From: Fibrobacterota bacterium
GTDB taxonomy: Bacteria > Fibrobacterota > Chitinivibrionia > Chitinivibrionales > Chitinispirillaceae
Assembly (NCBI GenBank): GCA_023412475.1
Contig: JAEYNR010000010.1
Location: 1-64,000 of the forward strand
Reading direction: 5' to 3'
Length of the DNA stretch: 64,000 bases
Every line of letters begins with the position of its first letter. Position 1 is the stretch's first letter. The position numbers and the translations under genes are program-made. Positions 43,853-52,041 of this stretch are shown here, one piece after another. The notes beneath the pieces were generated by a model that was given only the letters and a program-made list of their open reading frames with translations, searched no databases and was not told the DNA's origin.

Positions 43853-44626
43853 CTAAAGTCTCTGTCCCCTCTTATCTGTTCCATCAATCGGAATCGTAGT
43901 GCATCCAAAGAGCCTGGATGCCACTCTGGGGCCCATCTGTTCCGTGATCTCATCGCGGCCCAGGTTTGAGGTAAACATGGTGGGCAGACCATTGGCTGTA
44001 CGGGCATCTACTATCCGATACCAGCACTGTGCCACAAATGCAGAGGGTTTTTCTACCCCAATGTCATCTATCACCAGAAATCGATCGGTAGTATATTTGG
44101 CTATTACCTCTTCTTCGGTGAACTCACTTTCGCCCACTGTACCGGCTCTAATTTCTCCGATTAGTTTAGGAGCATTGATAAAAAGTGGGTTAGCATCGGG
44201 GTTGCTTAGAAGCAGTTTTCGCATGGTGGCTACTGCCAGGTGGGTTTTCCCTGTACCGCATGGACCAAACAGCAAAATCGATTTTTTCAGAGGAAGACTG
44301 ATCGCTTTTAAAAAATCCACTGCTCTGAGATGATTTTGTGTCTCCGGGCGGTAATTCTCAAAAGAACATTTCAGATATATTTCCGGGACTCCGCTTTTCC
44401 AGAGTATGTTGTCGATATTGGCCAGTTTGGCTTCATAGTCGGCTCTTTTTTTCAGATATAGCACACACCGTTTTGAACAAAAAGAGTCTATCCATAGTGT
44501 GTCGCTGTTATATTCAATATCTTTACCATCCCATTGAATGTCGCTGAATTTAAAGACTTTACCGCACCCTGCGCATTTTTTGCTGCCGCTATGATTAAAA
44601 TCAGACCGAATGGAGAATCGATTCAT
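43853..44626 (-). CDS. DnaC/IstB-like AAA+ ATPase with zinc knuckle
   Basis: A 257-aa AAA+ protein. The N-terminus has C-x2-C (CAGC) and a later CSKRC, likely zinc-binding. Then come Walker A LLFGPCGTGKTHLA, Walker B FLVIDDIGVEK, a sensor-type TSN and a C-terminal Arg finger region (GPRVASRLFG). This is the DnaC/DnaI helicase-loader and IstB group. No transposase or primase is nearby, so an IstB role is unlikely; a helicase-loading role at some origin is a guess. ATG start at 44626. Confidence 0.85.
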   Translation of the reverse strand: MNRFSIRSDFNHSGSKKCAGCGKVFKFSDIQWDGKDIEYNSDTLWIDSFCSKRCVLYLKKRADYEAKLANIDNILWKSGVPEIYLKCSFENYRPETQNHLRAVDFLKAISLPLKKSILLFGPCGTGKTHLAVATMRKLLLSNPDANPLFINAPKLIGEIRAGTVGESEFTEEEVIAKYTTDRFLVIDDIGVEKPSAFVAQCWYRIVDARTANGLPTMFTSNLGRDEITEQMGPRVASRLFGCTTIPIDGTDKRGQRL

Positions 44627-44757
44627 AAACCTGTTTAAACCTTTTATTGCTTTGATGAATTTTTAGCAAACCGATCATTAAAATACTACATTTTCCGCTG
44701 GTGGAAAGATATGAAGAATTAATCGGGAATTATTTCGGGCTTCTGGTCTCTACTGCT

Positions 44758-44802
44758 CCCCAGAGATGACTTCTTGACATGATACAAAATTTACCTCTGG
44801 GG
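44758..44802. repeat. 45-bp intergenic palindromic element, copy 4
   Basis: Left arm CCCCAGAGATGA (44758-44769), 21-nt spacer, right arm TTACCTCTGGGG (44791-44802). The outer eight bases pair perfectly; the inner four are partly mismatched. It lies 24 bp after the nitroreductase stop. Confidence 0.8.
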
Positions 44803-44826
44803 AAAAATAGATGCGGCCATAAAATC

Positions 44827-45405
44827 CTAATCAAAGAATTTCACTTTAGAGGTATCGCGTGATTTTGCTTCAGGGAATTCGCCTTTATAACCCAGAGCGA
44901 TGCCCAAAATAGTCTTATACTCCGGAGAAAAAGCAAGTTCAGCCCGAACAGAATCTGCTTCAGGGGTATTATTATTGACTGCACGTGCCAGACTTCCTAA
45001 AGCACAGGTACCCAGATTAAAGGATTCTGCGCTGAGCATAACATTCTGGGACAAAAGTCCACAGTCAAACTCGCCATAAGGGTTAGCCGTATCGTTAGCA
45101 ATAAGTATAACCACAGGAGCATCGTAAAAGTTGGCTCCTGTGGCTTTGATCTTTTCGAGCAGACCGGGGGTTGAAACAACACGGATTTCCCAGGGCTGGT
45201 TGTTTTTTGCGCTCGGGGCATTGATTGCTGATTTCATGATTACATCCAGCATCTCTTTTGGTACCTTGAGATTTTTGTATTTACGGATACTGCGGCGGCT
45301 TAAAATTGTGCAATTTACGATATCTGATGCACTTTCCTGTTTTTCTGAGCATGATAAGAGTACTGTGGCAGTTGCAATCATTGATAGGTAAAAAAACTTT
45401 TTCAT
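44827..45405 (-). CDS. Lipoprotein-type nitroreductase-family protein
   Basis: A 192-aa flavin reductase of the nitroreductase fold: SRRSIRKYKNLKVPKEML at the start of the domain, INAPSAKNNQPWEIRVV, and ALGYKGEFPEAKSRD at the end. Unusually it begins with a lipoprotein signal peptide with lipobox LLSC, so it would be exported and lipidated; almost all family members are cytoplasmic. ATG at 45405 is preferred (GAGG at suitable distance); a GTG lies one codon earlier. A role in periplasmic or surface redox chemistry is inference. Confidence 0.8.
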   Translation of the reverse strand: MKKFFYLSMIATATVLLSCSEKQESASDIVNCTILSRRSIRKYKNLKVPKEMLDVIMKSAINAPSAKNNQPWEIRVVSTPGLLEKIKATGANFYDAPVVILIANDTANPYGEFDCGLLSQNVMLSAESFNLGTCALGSLARAVNNNTPEADSVRAELAFSPEYKTILGIALGYKGEFPEAKSRDTSKVKFFD

Positions 45406-45408
45406 CAC

Positions 45409-46112
45409 CTTATAACCTCTTTTTTTTTAAAGCCTAAGAAATGTAAGAAAAAAGCATTGCAGTTGCAAAATTACTGCGATTCCCTGAAAAAATCAAGAAT
45501 TTAATGGCTGTGAGAGGATGGTCTCTGTGAGTGTAATTAAAAAATAAGGATATTAAGCTACAGGGTGCCCGGTTAAATCTCTGAATAGAATCGGAATTGT
45601 TATCCAATTAGAAGAGAGCATTGAATTATGCTTTTAATAGATCCGTTTAATGAAATCAGTCCTCAAGCCCTGAGTTTGTAAAAAATACATTTTTCAGTGG
45701 CTCTTTTTTAAAGTTGTAGCAAGCATACAAAAAAGATGGCTTGAAAGGGCCTGGACTTTACTTGGCAGCAAAATTATTATGAGGCAATAAAAAAAGGTGC
45801 CATCAAAGTTCAATTTTTCCCATTCAGTATAGCAAATTCCTGCAAGGCAAAAAAAACGTTTCAGAATTCGTTTTTTTGCGATTCAGTAAAGCAAAACGCC
45901 TGTTTAGTATTCAAAAAATTGAAATCAGCAGGATTTTTCTTATTATTTGTTTAATTAAAAAAGCAGTGCAGCGTTCCAGAATTGTCTCTAAAGTTTATTT
46001 TCTTCAATCATTATCCTAAAAACCGCAGCAGGTGGCGATGGAGAACCGTAAATTTCAACACCAGCTTAAACAGCACGCTTTATTTTTCTTGTTGCAGATG
46101 CTTAGAAATTGT
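45409..46112. other. Intergenic region upstream of tRNA-Asn
   Basis: About 700 bp without a supported gene. It contains two near-identical direct words, ATTCAGTATAGCAAA (45822-45836) and ATTCAGTAAAGCAAA (45881-45895), 59 bp apart, with poly-A/T runs between them. Nothing else is recognised. Confidence 0.5.
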
Positions 46113-46141
46113 TTGACATCATTTTAGCAGAATTATATATT
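46113..46141 (+). promoter_or_regulatory. Promoter of tRNA-Asn
   Basis: TTGACA (46113-46118), a 17-bp spacer and TATATT (46136-46141) form a near-consensus sigma70 promoter 40 bp before the tRNA. Confidence 0.75.
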
Positions 46142-46180
46142 TGAATCCGTTATTAAAAATAGATACTACGCCGAATTCAC

Positions 46181-46256
46181 TGGTCAGTAGCTCAGTCGGC
46201 AGAGCAAGTGGCTGTTAACCACTGGGTCGGGGGTTCAAGTCCCTCCTGACCAGCCA
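46181..46256 (+). tRNA. tRNA-Asn (anticodon GTT)
   Basis: A 76-nt cloverleaf. The acceptor stem TGGTCAG (46181-46187) pairs with CTGACCA (46246-46252); the anticodon loop CTGTTAA between AGTGG and CCACT carries GTT; the T-arm contains GGTTCAAGTCC. A G discriminator and an encoded CCA (46254-46256) end the gene. Single isolated tRNA with its own promoter and terminator. Confidence 0.97.
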
Positions 46257-46261
46257 GTTTA

Positions 46262-46297
46262 AAACCCTCAGTTTGAAATAAACTGAGGGTTTTTTTA
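46262..46297 (+). terminator. Terminator of tRNA-Asn
   Basis: A perfect 13-bp stem AAACCCTCAGTTT (46262-46274) / AAACTGAGGGTTT (46280-46292) with a 5-nt loop ends in a T-run. Confidence 0.95.
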
Positions 46298-46319
46298 TAT
46301 TTTATACACAGAAAATGTA

Positions 46320-46650
46320 GCTCAGTTGCCAGAATCCAGGTTTCCATCGGGATTAACCACTGGAGCGGAAGTGCTCGAGATAAGATTACGGCATTTAAGA
46401 GTTAAAGCCTGACTTTTCACTCTTAATACGCACGGTCCCATCAGAGTCAATACAATCTGTAGAGAAATCTGGTTTGTCATCCGATGGAAGCGATTTAACA
46501 CTGCCAAGAAAATTTTTGTGCACCGATATCCGTGCCATTGAAATTAACATATAGACCATTCCCAAAAATGAGCTTTGTTGAATCGCTCAATTCTGCAATG
46601 GTACGAATTAATGTTAGGGCTTTAAAGTTACAGCAATAACTTATTGAAAA
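46320..46650 (-). pseudogene. Decayed protein-coding remnant
   Basis: Read on the minus strand, two overlapping frames give continuous protein-like text broken by one shift: ...RTIAELSDSTKLIFGNGLY and onward to a GTDIGAQKF join, then FLGSVKSLPSDDKPDFSTD and a later stop after SGFNS; a third frame continues SSTSAPVVNPDGNL. No single frame is long enough for a gene, and no ribosome site is seen. It resembles the remains of an exported protein. The call is tentative. Confidence 0.35.
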
Positions 46651-46692
46651 GGTTCACAATTTAGTGATTTTTGTTGGCCTGTAATGTGGTAA

Positions 46693-47223
46693 TTATATAA
46701 TAGGAGGCATGTCTTCCAGAGTGTCTTGAAGATCGATCTGCTTAACAATCCATTCTATGTGCTTACGCAAAATCGGTTTCTCTATTATTGTCACATCATT
46801 TTTTAACAGATATTGTTTTTCTTTGGAGCTGATTCTTTTGGCACAGGCAAAAAACATTATATTATGGTCAATGATCTTCAAAGCTGCGAAGATATCGAAG
46901 GCTAAGTGGCAATTCGACGGTGGGTCAAGGTCCATCAGTACAAATTTAATCTGATATTTGCTGCAGAAACTTATTAGCATCTCCGGATCATCAAAGGCCG
47001 TGATCACTGTTTCATGGCTTAAGGTATTTACCAAAGAATCAGTGAGGGGAGTCGGAGCGGCATAGAGTACCATTTTTACATCTTTGGGCTGTAAATCTCC
47101 AGCCTGCTTTTCAACAGTGATTTTTTCGGGTTCTTCGTTTTCAGTCTCCTTACGAAGAATCTCCCACTTGTTTCGCTCTATGATTTCGAGTAATTTGGCT
47201 ATTTTCTGACTTTCCAGGCGCAT
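46693..47223 (-). CDS. Atypical receiver (REC-like) domain protein
   Basis: A 176-aa protein with a charged helical N-terminus (1-45) and a receiver-like domain (about 48-160). The phospho-acceptor strand is FVLMDLDPP (D98) and the conserved Lys is in EKP (K149), but the acidic pair after strand 1 is missing (VLYAAPTPL), so metal-dependent phosphorylation may be impaired. It has no output domain. Unlinked to kinases. ATG start with GGAAAG upstream. Confidence 0.65.
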   Translation of the reverse strand: MRLESQKIAKLLEIIERNKWEILRKETENEEPEKITVEKQAGDLQPKDVKMVLYAAPTPLTDSLVNTLSHETVITAFDDPEMLISFCSKYQIKFVLMDLDPPSNCHLAFDIFAALKIIDHNIMFFACAKRISSKEKQYLLKNDVTIIEKPILRKHIEWIVKQIDLQDTLEDMPPII

Positions 47224-47531
47224 TATTATGCTTTCTTTCCTTTCTATTTCTTCTGTACGACAATGAAGAGAGATGCTCTTCTATACGAAAAATATTTTGG
47301 TTTTCTCAGTCCGCACAGACTTTCGCCTCCGCTCCTATAAGGTGTTACTCACTAATAAGCAGTAACACCTTTATAGGCAGGCCAGAGTGGTTACGAGGCA
47401 GTACCCTGACTAATCTGCAGAAAGGTGCATTGATTGAATTATATACTATTAAGGTATTTGCTACAAGCCTTTATTAACCAATTCGAAGTTGTCATATATG
47501 CAATAGCAAGAATCTTATCACCTGAGATGTC
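47224..47531. other. 308-bp intergenic region with long palindrome
   Basis: No gene is seen between the atypical receiver gene and the dehydrogenase homologue. A long inverted repeat (47334-47377, listed separately) is its only clear structure. Confidence 0.55.
47334..47377. repeat. 16-bp-armed palindrome
   Basis: CCTATAAGGTGTTACT (47334-47349) and AGTAACACCTTTATAGG (47361-47377) are complementary over 16 bp with one bulged base; the spacer is 11 nt. There is no T-run on either side. It could be a protein-binding site or an mRNA hairpin between two minus-strand genes. Confidence 0.7.
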
Positions 47532-48521
47532 CTAAGATAGTTGATCAGAGCCAGGTAGATAGCTAGAAACAGTATCCTGTTTAATTAGCTCCATTACTTT
47601 CCCTAAATTTACTCCATTTCGTTTTGCAAACAAGCTCCATTCGTTGAAAAACGCCAGAAGTGTACTTTTGTAGGAGTTTTCTACCATCATTGTTGTTTCG
47701 GACTCTATTGGTTTGTCAAGTACAGTGGGTGGATGGTTATCCGGGTGTATGCTTTTTAAAAATGCTCGTACTCTTCTGCGGGAATTGTCATTACATCCCG
47801 CACACACTCTCCATGATCTTCTGGTATTAGTCACATATTCTTTTACCGAATCTATTCCTGAAAAGCTATGTGCCAGAAGAGGCTCGTTTTCTATTTCCCG
47901 TATCTCAAACTCATCTTTCAGAACAGGATAAGCCACAAACTCTGTTATCCCAGGAGCTGCAGTTGATTCGATCAGTACAAGGCAATATGGCGAGATTCTC
48001 TCACCCACAATTTTCATGATGTTTTTGAGCTCTTGAGCCTGGGTTTCGCTGCTGAAAAGCTCGCCTGCCTGGTTATCTGGATCATTACCCTGCGTATCTA
48101 CTATCACGCAGTCGGCAAGACTGAGAGAGTCAGCATTGTAGGTTGCAGTAAGATTCTGTGTACGGATTACTGCGTTAAAGATCAGTTCGGAGACCAGGGG
48201 GGTTTCTGATCCTACAGGGAACAGACCTCTGTTAAGCAGGGGAATTTTCCAGTAGTTCTGCGAAACGGGGTTTTGGCACCAAATAACGAATTTTGAATTT
48301 TGACCACTGCTATTTTTAGAATCGGCGATTATAGCAGCCAGAACAGGAGTACTGAGTCCCTCACCGGTTACCACTACAATCTCTTTTTGTTGGGATCGGG
48401 CATTATCTGTAAGAGCTCTGAGTCGCTCCAACTCACCGGTATATTCATTTAAAGAGGGCAGAGCGAATTTTTCTCCCAGAGGACTGATAGAAAAGGCATT
48501 TTCGTCTATGGAAAAAGACAT
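47532..48521 (-). CDS. Truncated nucleotide-sugar dehydrogenase homologue (likely non-catalytic)
   Basis: A 329-aa protein related to UDP-glucose/GDP-mannose dehydrogenases. The N-terminal Rossmann region (IVVVTGEGLSTPVLAA), the LIESTAAPGITE segment and the central helix (ENSYKSTLLAFFNEWSLFAK) match the family. However, the usual catalytic Lys of that helix appears as Met, and the C-terminal domain with the catalytic Cys (normally GxGGxCxPxD) is absent, so the protein is about 100 aa short. It probably lacks dehydrogenase activity. ATG start with GGGAGG. It is the intact member of a duplicated pair (see 48318-49226). Confidence 0.65.
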   Translation of the reverse strand: MSFSIDENAFSISPLGEKFALPSLNEYTGELERLRALTDNARSQQKEIVVVTGEGLSTPVLAAIIADSKNSSGQNSKFVIWCQNPVSQNYWKIPLLNRGLFPVGSETPLVSELIFNAVIRTQNLTATYNADSLSLADCVIVDTQGNDPDNQAGELFSSETQAQELKNIMKIVGERISPYCLVLIESTAAPGITEFVAYPVLKDEFEIREIENEPLLAHSFSGIDSVKEYVTNTRRSWRVCAGCNDNSRRRVRAFLKSIHPDNHPPTVLDKPIESETTMMVENSYKSTLLAFFNEWSLFAKRNGVNLGKVMELIKQDTVSSYLPGSDQLS

Positions 48522-49226
48522 CTGTTCCCTCCCGCTTGTCTAAATTCGTAAAAATCTGATCACTGGTTGCCAGGATAGGCAAAGCTGACCAAAATCTTTC
48601 AGGGCACTATTTGGCGATTTAAACCTATCTACGATAAACCTACTCGATACTAGGTGTTTTATTATAGAGCTGTTTAAGTTAGCCCTGCAAAGTACGTGCC
48701 TTAACACAGAAAAGAAACTTTTTTAAAAGCACTAGGTGCAAGCCTAGCTCTATTTAACAAAACTTATTGATTTTAATAAGGCGCTATTTAAAAGGAGAGC
48801 TATGAAAACTATGTCAGAAGAGGTAAAAAATGTCAATGAAGGACTCTGCTTCTATTATGGCGATACTTAGGCATTACATGATATATCCCTTAAAATCTTA
48901 TCCAAAACAGGTTACAGCCTTGATTGGGCCATCTGGTTGTGGAAGATCAACTTTTTTGTGAACGCTTAACCGGATGAATGCATAATAGAAAATATCAAAA
49001 TCTGTGGTACTGTTTTTATCGATTATGTAGATATCTATAATAACGGAATAGATGTAGTTGCTTTTGCGAAAAAAGGTGGGAATGGTATTTTAAAAACCCA
49101 ATCCATTTCCAAAAACTATCTTTGACAATGTGGCATTTGGTCCGCGGCTTCATGGTCTGAAAGAAAAGGGAAACTTGAGCATATCATAGAGCAGAGTCTT
49201 ATTCGGGCTGGTTTGTTGACAGAAGG
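48318..49226. repeat. Left diverged direct repeat (dehydrogenase 5' end to pstB 5' part)
   Basis: About 909 bp aligned with 50809-51674. It covers the first ~68 codons of the dehydrogenase homologue (minus), the divergent promoter region, and the first ~425 bp of a broken pstB (plus). Anchors: AGGGCAGAGCGAATTT at 48455 and 50951; GCATTACATGATATATCCCT at 48871 and 51318; GGCTGGTTTG at 49206 and 51653. Confidence 0.9.
48802..49226 (+). pseudogene. pstB: Broken 5' copy of pstB
   Basis: The ATG at 48802 and its AAGGAG site match those of the intact pstB at 51249, and the sequence aligns with its first ~425 bp. It is disrupted: codon 23 is TAG (48868-48870) where the intact gene has CAG, the Walker A Lys codon is replaced (GCGR), and several small insertions or deletions shift the frame. 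It ends abruptly where the radical SAM gene begins (minus strand). Non-functional. Confidence 0.92.
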
Positions 49227-49232
49227 GCTCAC

Positions 49233-50615
49233 TTACCCAATTATATCAATGAATTTTTTAATCTCCCACCCCATACCTTTTCTCTTTTTTGACCTGTATT
49301 TTTTCAGTATCTCCATGTCATAGTCTTCCAAACCTGGAATTATCCATCGAGGATCCTCATTTATAATCTCATTTAGATAAGAGGTAAGAGTTTCAGTCAT
49401 CCCTTCTGGTAGATAAAAGAGGGGGTTCAAACCGATATCTGAGCTATTTTGAAGGTAACCGCTTTTCATACAGAAGCTGGCAATCTCCGTATGGGGAAAT
49501 ACTCGAATCCCTAAAAAGGCAAGTGCAGCGGTTGGAGAGGTCTGCTGCACATTTTTAACAGTTGTTTGCGCAGTTTGTAGTGTCTCCCCTGGTGCGCCGA
49601 AAATGAGACTGTGAGCAAAGGAGATATCAGCATCATGACAAGCCTCACAAAAACTGAAAATGTTATCAAGAGTCAGGTTCTTTTTCATTGATTTCAGTGT
49701 CTCATCAGCCATTGAATCTGTACCAAGCTCTATACTTCTGCAGCCCGACTCCTTAAACAGCTTCAATATATCGGGGTCACTCATTTCAGGACGGATATAT
49801 CCTGACCACTGAATGGGTAATTTACGTCTAACAATCTCTCTTGCGATTGATGCAGCATGCTTTTCTGGGTGATTGAAAACACTATCCACAAAGAAGAAGT
49901 ATTTAATCCCATGAACACTTAACATAGCCTCAATCTCATCAACCACATCATTCACATTGCGCAGCCTTAGCCTATACCCCTCAAGGTAAGGATATGTACA
50001 GTAGGAGCAGTTGAATGCACACCCTCTTTTACTCTGAATGTTGATCATTCCACCGCGATGGTAGTAGTTCTGGATGTCAAAAAATTCTCGTTCTGGTGCA
50101 GTATCAACCTTCAGAAGATCTGTTTTTAGAGCATAAATCAGCTTTTCTGTTCTCTCCTTCTTCGAAATACTCTTTAAAAGATCAGGAAAAGCATGTTCAC
50201 CATCGCCAACAATACCATAGTCAGGTTTCAGTGTCTCAAATAGTTCAGATGGGAAAAGTGAGTAGCCAGAGCCGCCAAGCACTATCAGTGCATTGGATGA
50301 TTTGCGACAGACATCCATAACCCTTTGGTACCAAGGGATAAATGATGTAGTACCCGGAAACTGTGTGTTATCAATATTTCGTAAAGAAATACCTATGACA
50401 TCAGGGTTAATTTTCTTAAGAAAGTCCTGCAAATCGGCTTCTGGAGTCTGTCTGAAATTGCAATCAAAAGTATACACACTGTGACCGGCTCTCTTACATG
50501 CAGATGCTACAATTGATGCACCAATCGGATAGACGGGATCGGGGCTGATCAAGTTATTGGCAGAGACTATTACAACTTTATATGGGTACAAATCAGCACC
50601 CCGCAAAGAGAGCAT
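49233..50615 (-). CDS. B12-binding-domain radical SAM protein
   Basis: A 460-aa radical SAM enzyme. An N-terminal cobalamin-binding-like domain (about 1-150; PIGASIVASACKRAG, IGISLRN) precedes the radical SAM core with the cluster motif CAFNCSYC (near 193) and an FFVDSVFNHPEKHA segment. The architecture matches B12-dependent methyltransferase or P-methylase-type families; lipid, antibiotic and cofactor methylation are all possible. Substrate unknown. It is the only gene between the two copies of the direct repeat, suggesting it arrived with that insertion. ATG at 50615; ribosome site GGAG lies at a long spacing. Confidence 0.85.
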   Translation of the reverse strand: MLSLRGADLYPYKVVIVSANNLISPDPVYPIGASIVASACKRAGHSVYTFDCNFRQTPEADLQDFLKKINPDVIGISLRNIDNTQFPGTTSFIPWYQRVMDVCRKSSNALIVLGGSGYSLFPSELFETLKPDYGIVGDGEHAFPDLLKSISKKERTEKLIYALKTDLLKVDTAPEREFFDIQNYYHRGGMINIQSKRGCAFNCSYCTYPYLEGYRLRLRNVNDVVDEIEAMLSVHGIKYFFFVDSVFNHPEKHAASIAREIVRRKLPIQWSGYIRPEMSDPDILKLFKESGCRSIELGTDSMADETLKSMKKNLTLDNIFSFCEACHDADISFAHSLIFGAPGETLQTAQTTVKNVQQTSPTAALAFLGIRVFPHTEIASFCMKSGYLQNSSDIGLNPLFYLPEGMTETLTSYLNEIINEDPRWIIPGLEDYDMEILKKYRSKKRKGMGWEIKKFIDIIG

Positions 50616-50808
50616 TTTTCATTTAAAATCTCCGGGATGCAGAGAAAGGCAAAAAGGGAAAATATATTCTGGGACATTCTTTTTTAAAACAGATCAATTG
50701 ATATTGATGAGTTTGACCCAATTATGGACCCTTATCGCATCGGCAAGCCGGACTTTGGCATTTTGTTAGGATAAAAATGAACTGCAAAGAATATCCTTTC
50801 ATATGCTT

Positions 50809-51016
50809 AGAGTCGGCAATTATTCCAGCCAAAACAGGAGAGCTTAGTTCCTCACCTGTTACCACCACAATCACATTTTGTTGTGCTCTGGCAGTAATAT
50901 AGCAGAGTCTCTGAGGCGTCTTAAGCTCATCTCGGTGTGCTCATGTTTGGAGGGCAGAGCGAATTTTCTCCTAAGGGGCTGATAGAAAAAGCGTTGTCGT
51001 TGATGGAAAAAATCAT
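50809..51016 (-). pseudogene. Decayed 5' fragment of the dehydrogenase homologue
   Basis: Begins with ATG at 51016 (rightmost) as in the intact gene, and continues with FSINDNAFSISPLGEN; a one-base loss in the A-run after GGAGAA shifts the frame, and a stop follows within 30 codons. Homology ends near 50809. Non-functional. Confidence 0.88.
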
Positions 51017-51674
51017 CTGTTTCCTCCCTCTTGACATATTCCCAGAGAAATCTGGCAGTTAATGACGGCTCCGGAAACTATCCTATTACTCCAATCAGCG
51101 CGGCTTTTGGCGATTGCAGCCTGACTGCTGGAAAGCCAGTAAGCAGCAAGTCACTAAAGGAATCCTTCAAAAAAAGCACTAGCCCAAATCTAGCGATCTG
51201 CTAACAAAACTTAGTGATTTTAATTAAAGGAACTTCGAAAGGAGAACAATGAAAACTGTGGCAGAAGAGGTAAAAATTGAAGTTGAAGGACTTAATTTCT
51301 TTTACGGTCAAACTCAGGCATTACATGATATATCCCTTAAAATTTCTTCCAGGCAGGTTACTGCCTTTATCGGGCCATCCGGTTGTGGAAAATCGACATT
51401 CCTGCGAACGCTTAACCGGATGAATGACATAATAGAGAATACCAGAATCAGTGGTAAAATCCTCATAGATAACGTGGATATCTACAAAAGTGGAATAGAT
51501 GTGGTCTCTTTGCGAAAAAAAGTGGGAATGGTCTTTCAAAGATCCAACCCATTTCCAAAATCCATCTTTGATAATGTGGCATTTGGTCCACGTATCCATG
51601 GCCAGAAAGATAAGAGAAAACTGGAACATATCGTAGAGCATAGCCTTCTTCAGGCTGGTTTGTGGACAGAGGTA
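50809..51674. repeat. Right diverged direct repeat (dehydrogenase 5' remnant to pstB 5' part)
   Basis: About 866 bp, the counterpart of 48318-49226, in the same orientation. The intergenic part is 49 bp shorter than in the left copy. Blocks AAAAAGCACTAG and CTAACAAAACTTA-TGATTTTAAT just before pstB are among the best conserved, suggesting promoter elements. Confidence 0.9.
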
Positions 51675-52019
51675 AAGGACCGGCTTCACAAGAGTGCTTT
51701 AGGACTTTCCGGTGGCCAGCAACAGAGACTATGTATTGCTCGCGCTTTGGCTGTAGGTCCCGAAATTCTTTTAATGGATGAACCTGCAAGCGCACTGGAT
51801 CCCCGCTCAACTTCCCGTATCGAAGACCTGATAGGGGATCTGAGGGAAAACTATACCATAGTAATAGTAACTCACAACATGCAACAGGCCTCCAGAGTCT
51901 CTGATTATACAGCATTTTTCTATGAAGGCAGGCTTGTCGAGTTTGATAAGACCCGCAAAATTTTCACTCAGCCAGAAATGAAACAAACTGAAGACTATAT
52001 AACCGGACGGTTTGGCTGA
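51249..52019 (+). CDS. pstB: Phosphate ABC transporter ATP-binding protein PstB
   Basis: A 256-aa ATPase energising high-affinity phosphate uptake through PstCA. Walker A GPSGCGKSTFLRTLNRM, Q-loop MVFQRSNPFP, signature LSGGQQQRLCIARAL and Walker B ILLMDEPASALDP are all present; NRMND and SNPFPKS are PstB-specific. It stands first in the locus, with phoU 22 bp after its stop. Start ATG with AAGGAG. A broken copy lies upstream at 48802. Confidence 0.97.
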   Translation: MKTVAEEVKIEVEGLNFFYGQTQALHDISLKISSRQVTAFIGPSGCGKSTFLRTLNRMNDIIENTRISGKILIDNVDIYKSGIDVVSLRKKVGMVFQRSNPFPKSIFDNVAFGPRIHGQKDKRKLEHIVEHSLLQAGLWTEVKDRLHKSALGLSGGQQQRLCIARALAVGPEILLMDEPASALDPRSTSRIEDLIGDLRENYTIVIVTHNMQQASRVSDYTAFFYEGRLVEFDKTRKIFTQPEMKQTEDYITGRFG

Positions 52020-52041
52020 AAGTAAAGGAGACGACCGCTTT

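Noticed and set aside
43669..44007. 112-codon minus-strand frame downstream of the DnaC-like gene
   Set aside because: It is a shadow of the DnaC-like gene and the 14-bp tandem repeat, giving a repetitive Cys/His/Pro-rich text.
43853..44626. IS21-type IstB transposition helper
   Set aside because: No istA-like transposase, terminal repeats or target duplication is visible nearby; the zinc knuckle fits a DnaC-like protein better.
44758..44802. Terminator of the nitroreductase gene
   Set aside because: The spacer of 21 nt is too long and no T-run follows on the minus strand; the same element occurs at three other sites not all at gene ends.
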